From Candidatus Gastranaerophilales bacterium (GTDB taxonomy: Bacteria; Cyanobacteriota; Vampirovibrionia; Gastranaerophilales; Gastranaerophilaceae): a stretch of 9,248 nucleotides of DNA. Shown piece after piece: positions 7,193 to 9,248 of the stretch. A program made the translations under genes and the position numbers. The notes under the pieces were generated by a model, which saw only the letters and a list, made by a program, of their open reading frames with translations, made no database searches and was not told the origin of the DNA. Location: assembly GCA_944323095.1 (NCBI GenBank), contig CALURE010000187.1:1-9248 (forward strand), read 5' to 3'. How positions within the stretch are numbered: position 1 is the first letter of the stretch; each line of letters opens with the position of its first letter.

Positions 7193-8335
7193 ATGGCACA
7201 TATTTTTGTTATAGCAGGACATGGAGCGGGCGATTCAGGTGCGACAGGTGGAGGTTATACGGAAGCCGAAAGAGTTCGTGCTCTTGCAAAAAAGATTAAA
7301 CAGTATGGTGGAGACAATGTAACGTTGGGGGATGTCAATAGAGATTATTATGCAGATAATGGTATTAGTTCCCTTAATATTTCAAAAAGTTGGCAGATTA
7401 TAGAGCTTCACATGGACAGTGCTTCAGCATCCGCAAGGGGTGGACATGTAATTATTAATTCTACATTTAGCCCAGATCAATATGATAAGGCTTTGGCTAA
7501 ATATATTTCAGAAGTATTTCCGGGCAGATCTCAATCAATCGTAAAAAGAAGTGACTTGGCTAATCCCAAAAGAGCCGCAGCAAAAGGGTATTCATATAGA
7601 CTTGTAGAGTGTGGATTCATTTCAAATGCAACTGATAGAAAGATATTTAATGAGAACATTGATGAAATTGCAAAAGGAATTTTAAAATGCTTTGATATTA
7701 AAGTTTCTGGAACATCTTCATCATCCTCATCTTCCAAACCGTCATCCACACCTAGCTCATCAGAAAAATACACCTTATCAAAATCTACAAAAATTTATAT
7801 GAATGCAGCAAACGCTAAAAATCAAAAGAATTCTGTTGGTTCTTATCCAGCGGGTACATATTATATATATAAGAAATCTGATGACATGATTAATATTACC
7901 AAGACAAAAGGTAAAGCTGGTGCATGGATTAATCCTAGTGCGTCTTCTACAAATTCATCTAGTTCTTCTAATTCATCTGCATCATCTTCTAAAGTAACAC
8001 TTAAAGTTGACGGATACTGGGGAACATCAACAACAAAACGTCTCCAACAAATTTTTAAAACAACAGTTGATGGAAAAGTTTCAAATCAATTTTCTACATA
8101 TAAATCACAGAACCCAGGACTTGATTCTGGTTGGGAATGGGAGAAAAATCCAACAGGTAATAGCCCATTGATCAAAGCCATTCAGAAAAAGGTTGGCGCG
8201 ACGCAGGACGGTCATATTGGGCCTGATACGATTAAGAAAATTCAGAAATGGATGGGATGCACTCAGGACGGTGTGTTTAGTGCCAAATCACCTTGTATCA
8301 AAAAACTTCAGCAATGGTGCAATAATCAGAAATAA
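7193..8335 (+). CDS. Phage endolysin, N-acetylmuramoyl-L-alanine amidase (Amidase_3) with wall-binding tail
   Basis: The 380-residue lysin cuts the bond between N-acetylmuramic acid and L-alanine in peptidoglycan to free progeny phage. The Amidase_3 domain (about 2-168) carries the zinc ligands H10 (AGHGAGDSG), E24 (GYTEAE) and H73 (ELHMDSA), and the catalytic glutamate E139 (VECGFISNATD). A Ser-rich linker (about 171-191) leads to an SH3-like segment (about 193-249, with AGTYYIYKKSDDMINI and AWINP). A second Ser-rich linker (250-266) precedes a two-part peptidoglycan-binding region: VDGYWGTSTTKRLQ near 272 and DGHIGPDTIKKIQKWMG near 339. All catalytic residues are present, so it looks functional. 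It has no signal peptide, so release would need a holin, none of which is seen here. No promoter stands out in the 101 bases before it; it is probably read from the tail operon through the hairpin at 7120. Confidence 0.93.
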   Translation: MAHIFVIAGHGAGDSGATGGGYTEAERVRALAKKIKQYGGDNVTLGDVNRDYYADNGISSLNISKSWQIIELHMDSASASARGGHVIINSTFSPDQYDKALAKYISEVFPGRSQSIVKRSDLANPKRAAAKGYSYRLVECGFISNATDRKIFNENIDEIAKGILKCFDIKVSGTSSSSSSSKPSSTPSSSEKYTLSKSTKIYMNAANAKNQKNSVGSYPAGTYYIYKKSDDMINITKTKGKAGAWINPSASSTNSSSSSNSSASSSKVTLKVDGYWGTSTTKRLQQIFKTTVDGKVSNQFSTYKSQNPGLDSGWEWEKNPTGNSPLIKAIQKKVGATQDGHIGPDTIKKIQKWMGCTQDGVFSAKSPCIKKLQQWCNNQK

Positions 8336-8348
8336 TATATGTAATTTA

Positions 8349-8386
8349 AGGGCAGTTGAGTTTAATACTCTTCTGCCCTATTTTTT
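8349..8386 (+). terminator. Intrinsic terminator of the late operon
   Basis: AGGGCAG (8349-8355) pairs with CTGCCCT (8373-8379). A TT/TT internal mismatch follows, then GAGT (8358-8361) pairs with ACTC (8367-8370) around the loop TTAAT. The stem is followed by A and TTTTTT (8381-8386). It is a strong + strand terminator that also shields the convergent integrase from antisense transcription. On the - strand the bases after the stem (TTAAATTAC) are only weakly T-rich, so termination there is less certain. Confidence 0.88.
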
Positions 8387-8390
8387 ACGA

Positions 8391-9248
8391 TTATATCAAA
8401 CTATCGAGAACGTCTACGGCATTTTGTTTTTGTTCTTTAGTAATGCCAACATAAATTTGTTCAGTTGTTCTAACATTTTTATGTCCTAATAAAACAGAGA
8501 TAGTTTTTAAATCTACACCTTTTTTATAAAGTAATGAACCAAATGTATGCCGCAACGAGTGTATACTGACGCCTTCTATATTAGGATATCCTATATTATT
8601 TAATATACGCTTTAATGTCCTATGCAATGTTTGTTGCCGTATAGGATTCTTTTTACTGTTCAAAAAAATAAAATCTTGTGGTTTATGTTCTGGATTAAGC
8701 TTATCGAAATAATCGAGTACTTCACAAGCAATATTATTTAGTGGAATTTCGCGCACACTCGTTTCATTTTTTGGACTTTTCACAAGTCGTTTTCTTGGCT
8801 GATGTTTATATTTGATATCTGCAATGGATTCATCTACTCTAATGCTTTTCCTATCATTTATGCTTTTAATGTCATTCCATCGTTCAGCTTTTAACTCACC
8901 TAATCGTAAGCCTGTATTAATGAACATGAGAATTGCATATCCCTCTGCTTGATATTTAGGATTACCGTTTTTATACGTGGATTTTATCTCATTGTATATT
9001 TTAGGAATCCATTCTGAGTCTAAGAATGGGACTTCTTTTTTCTTAACGGCAACCTGCATTTCATTCGGAATACGTACACCTTCCAACAATAATGGCGGAA
9101 GTTTTTCATGCTTAATTCCATAATGTAAAGCGGATCCCAGAACAGTCCACATGTTTAATATAGTGTTTCTCGCATATTGAGTTGCGAGTGCATTTAAGAA
9201 ATTTTGCACATATGGAGTTTTAGTGGTAAAAGAACATAACTGCATATC
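8391..9248 (-). CDS. Tyrosine-family phage integrase (5' partial)
   Basis: The frame runs off the window end; the ATG at 9243-9245 has no support as a start, and an Asp codon precedes it. Numbering from that Met, residues 1-60 are the end of a SAM-like core-binding domain (VQNFLNALATQYARNTIL), so I infer that the arm-binding N-terminus and first part of this domain lie beyond the window. The catalytic domain holds the full set: R114 (NTGLRLGEL), K159 (SPKNETSVREIPL), H229 and R232 (HSLRHTFGS), H255 (LLGHKNV) and the nucleophile Y265 (TEQIYVGIT). It ends VDVLDSLI. The enzyme would join phage and host attachment sites and excise them with an accessory factor. Its stop is 55 bases from the endolysin stop on the opposite strand. 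The intact motifs argue against decay. Confidence 0.93.
   Translation of the reverse strand, partial: DMQLCSFTTKTPYVQNFLNALATQYARNTILNMWTVLGSALHYGIKHEKLPPLLLEGVRIPNEMQVAVKKKEVPFLDSEWIPKIYNEIKSTYKNGNPKYQAEGYAILMFINTGLRLGELKAERWNDIKSINDRKSIRVDESIADIKYKHQPRKRLVKSPKNETSVREIPLNNIACEVLDYFDKLNPEHKPQDFIFLNSKKNPIRQQTLHRTLKRILNNIGYPNIEGVSIHSLRHTFGSLLYKKGVDLKTISVLLGHKNVRTTEQIYVGITKEQKQNAVDVLDSLI

Noticed and set aside
8193..8489. 98-codon + strand frame with a hydrophobic end, considered as a possible holin
   Set aside because: It lies in another frame across the end of the lysin, the strong terminator and the integrase 3' end, has no ribosome-binding site, and its composition is that of a shadow frame.

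Overview
The window is the end of the late region of a temperate siphophage (free phage genome or prophage) from a low-GC Gram-positive host. The DNA is AT-rich, the ribosome-binding sites are strong and AGGAGG-like, the tail-tip and fibre proteins are of the kind found in Bacillota phages, and the lysin is a zinc amidase. Protein resemblances recalled from memory point to gut Clostridia such as Lachnospiraceae, but the host assignment is an inference.

Layout on the + strand: 1-1230 is the 3' part of a tail-tip/baseplate protein cut by the window edge. 1246-4659 is a very large modular fibre protein (TTG start) with Ig-like, collagen-like, coiled-coil and tryptophan-rich repeat segments. 4664-6454 is a DUF859-like minor structural protein carrying two Listeria-Bacteroides (InlB B-type) repeats. 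6468-7091 is a tail accessory protein with two CBM5/12-like modules. These four genes are separated by 4-15 bases and form one late operon that would build the host-recognition end of the tail. A hairpin at 7120-7158 then precedes the endolysin (7193-8335), an N-acetylmuramoyl-L-alanine amidase with an SH3-like segment and a peptidoglycan-binding tail. A terminator lies at 8349-8386. On the - strand, converging on the endolysin, is a tyrosine integrase (8391-9248) whose N-terminus lies beyond the window.

The tail-fibre genes would attach the virion to the cell wall, the amidase would release progeny, and the integrase would mediate lysogeny. Two points stand out. No holin is visible anywhere in the window. 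The endolysin and integrase 3' ends face each other across 55 bases, which is the order expected around attP in a circular or excised phage genome rather than inside an integrated prophage. I see no evidence of a novel defence or mobile system; the most unusual material is the modular architecture of the fibre proteins.
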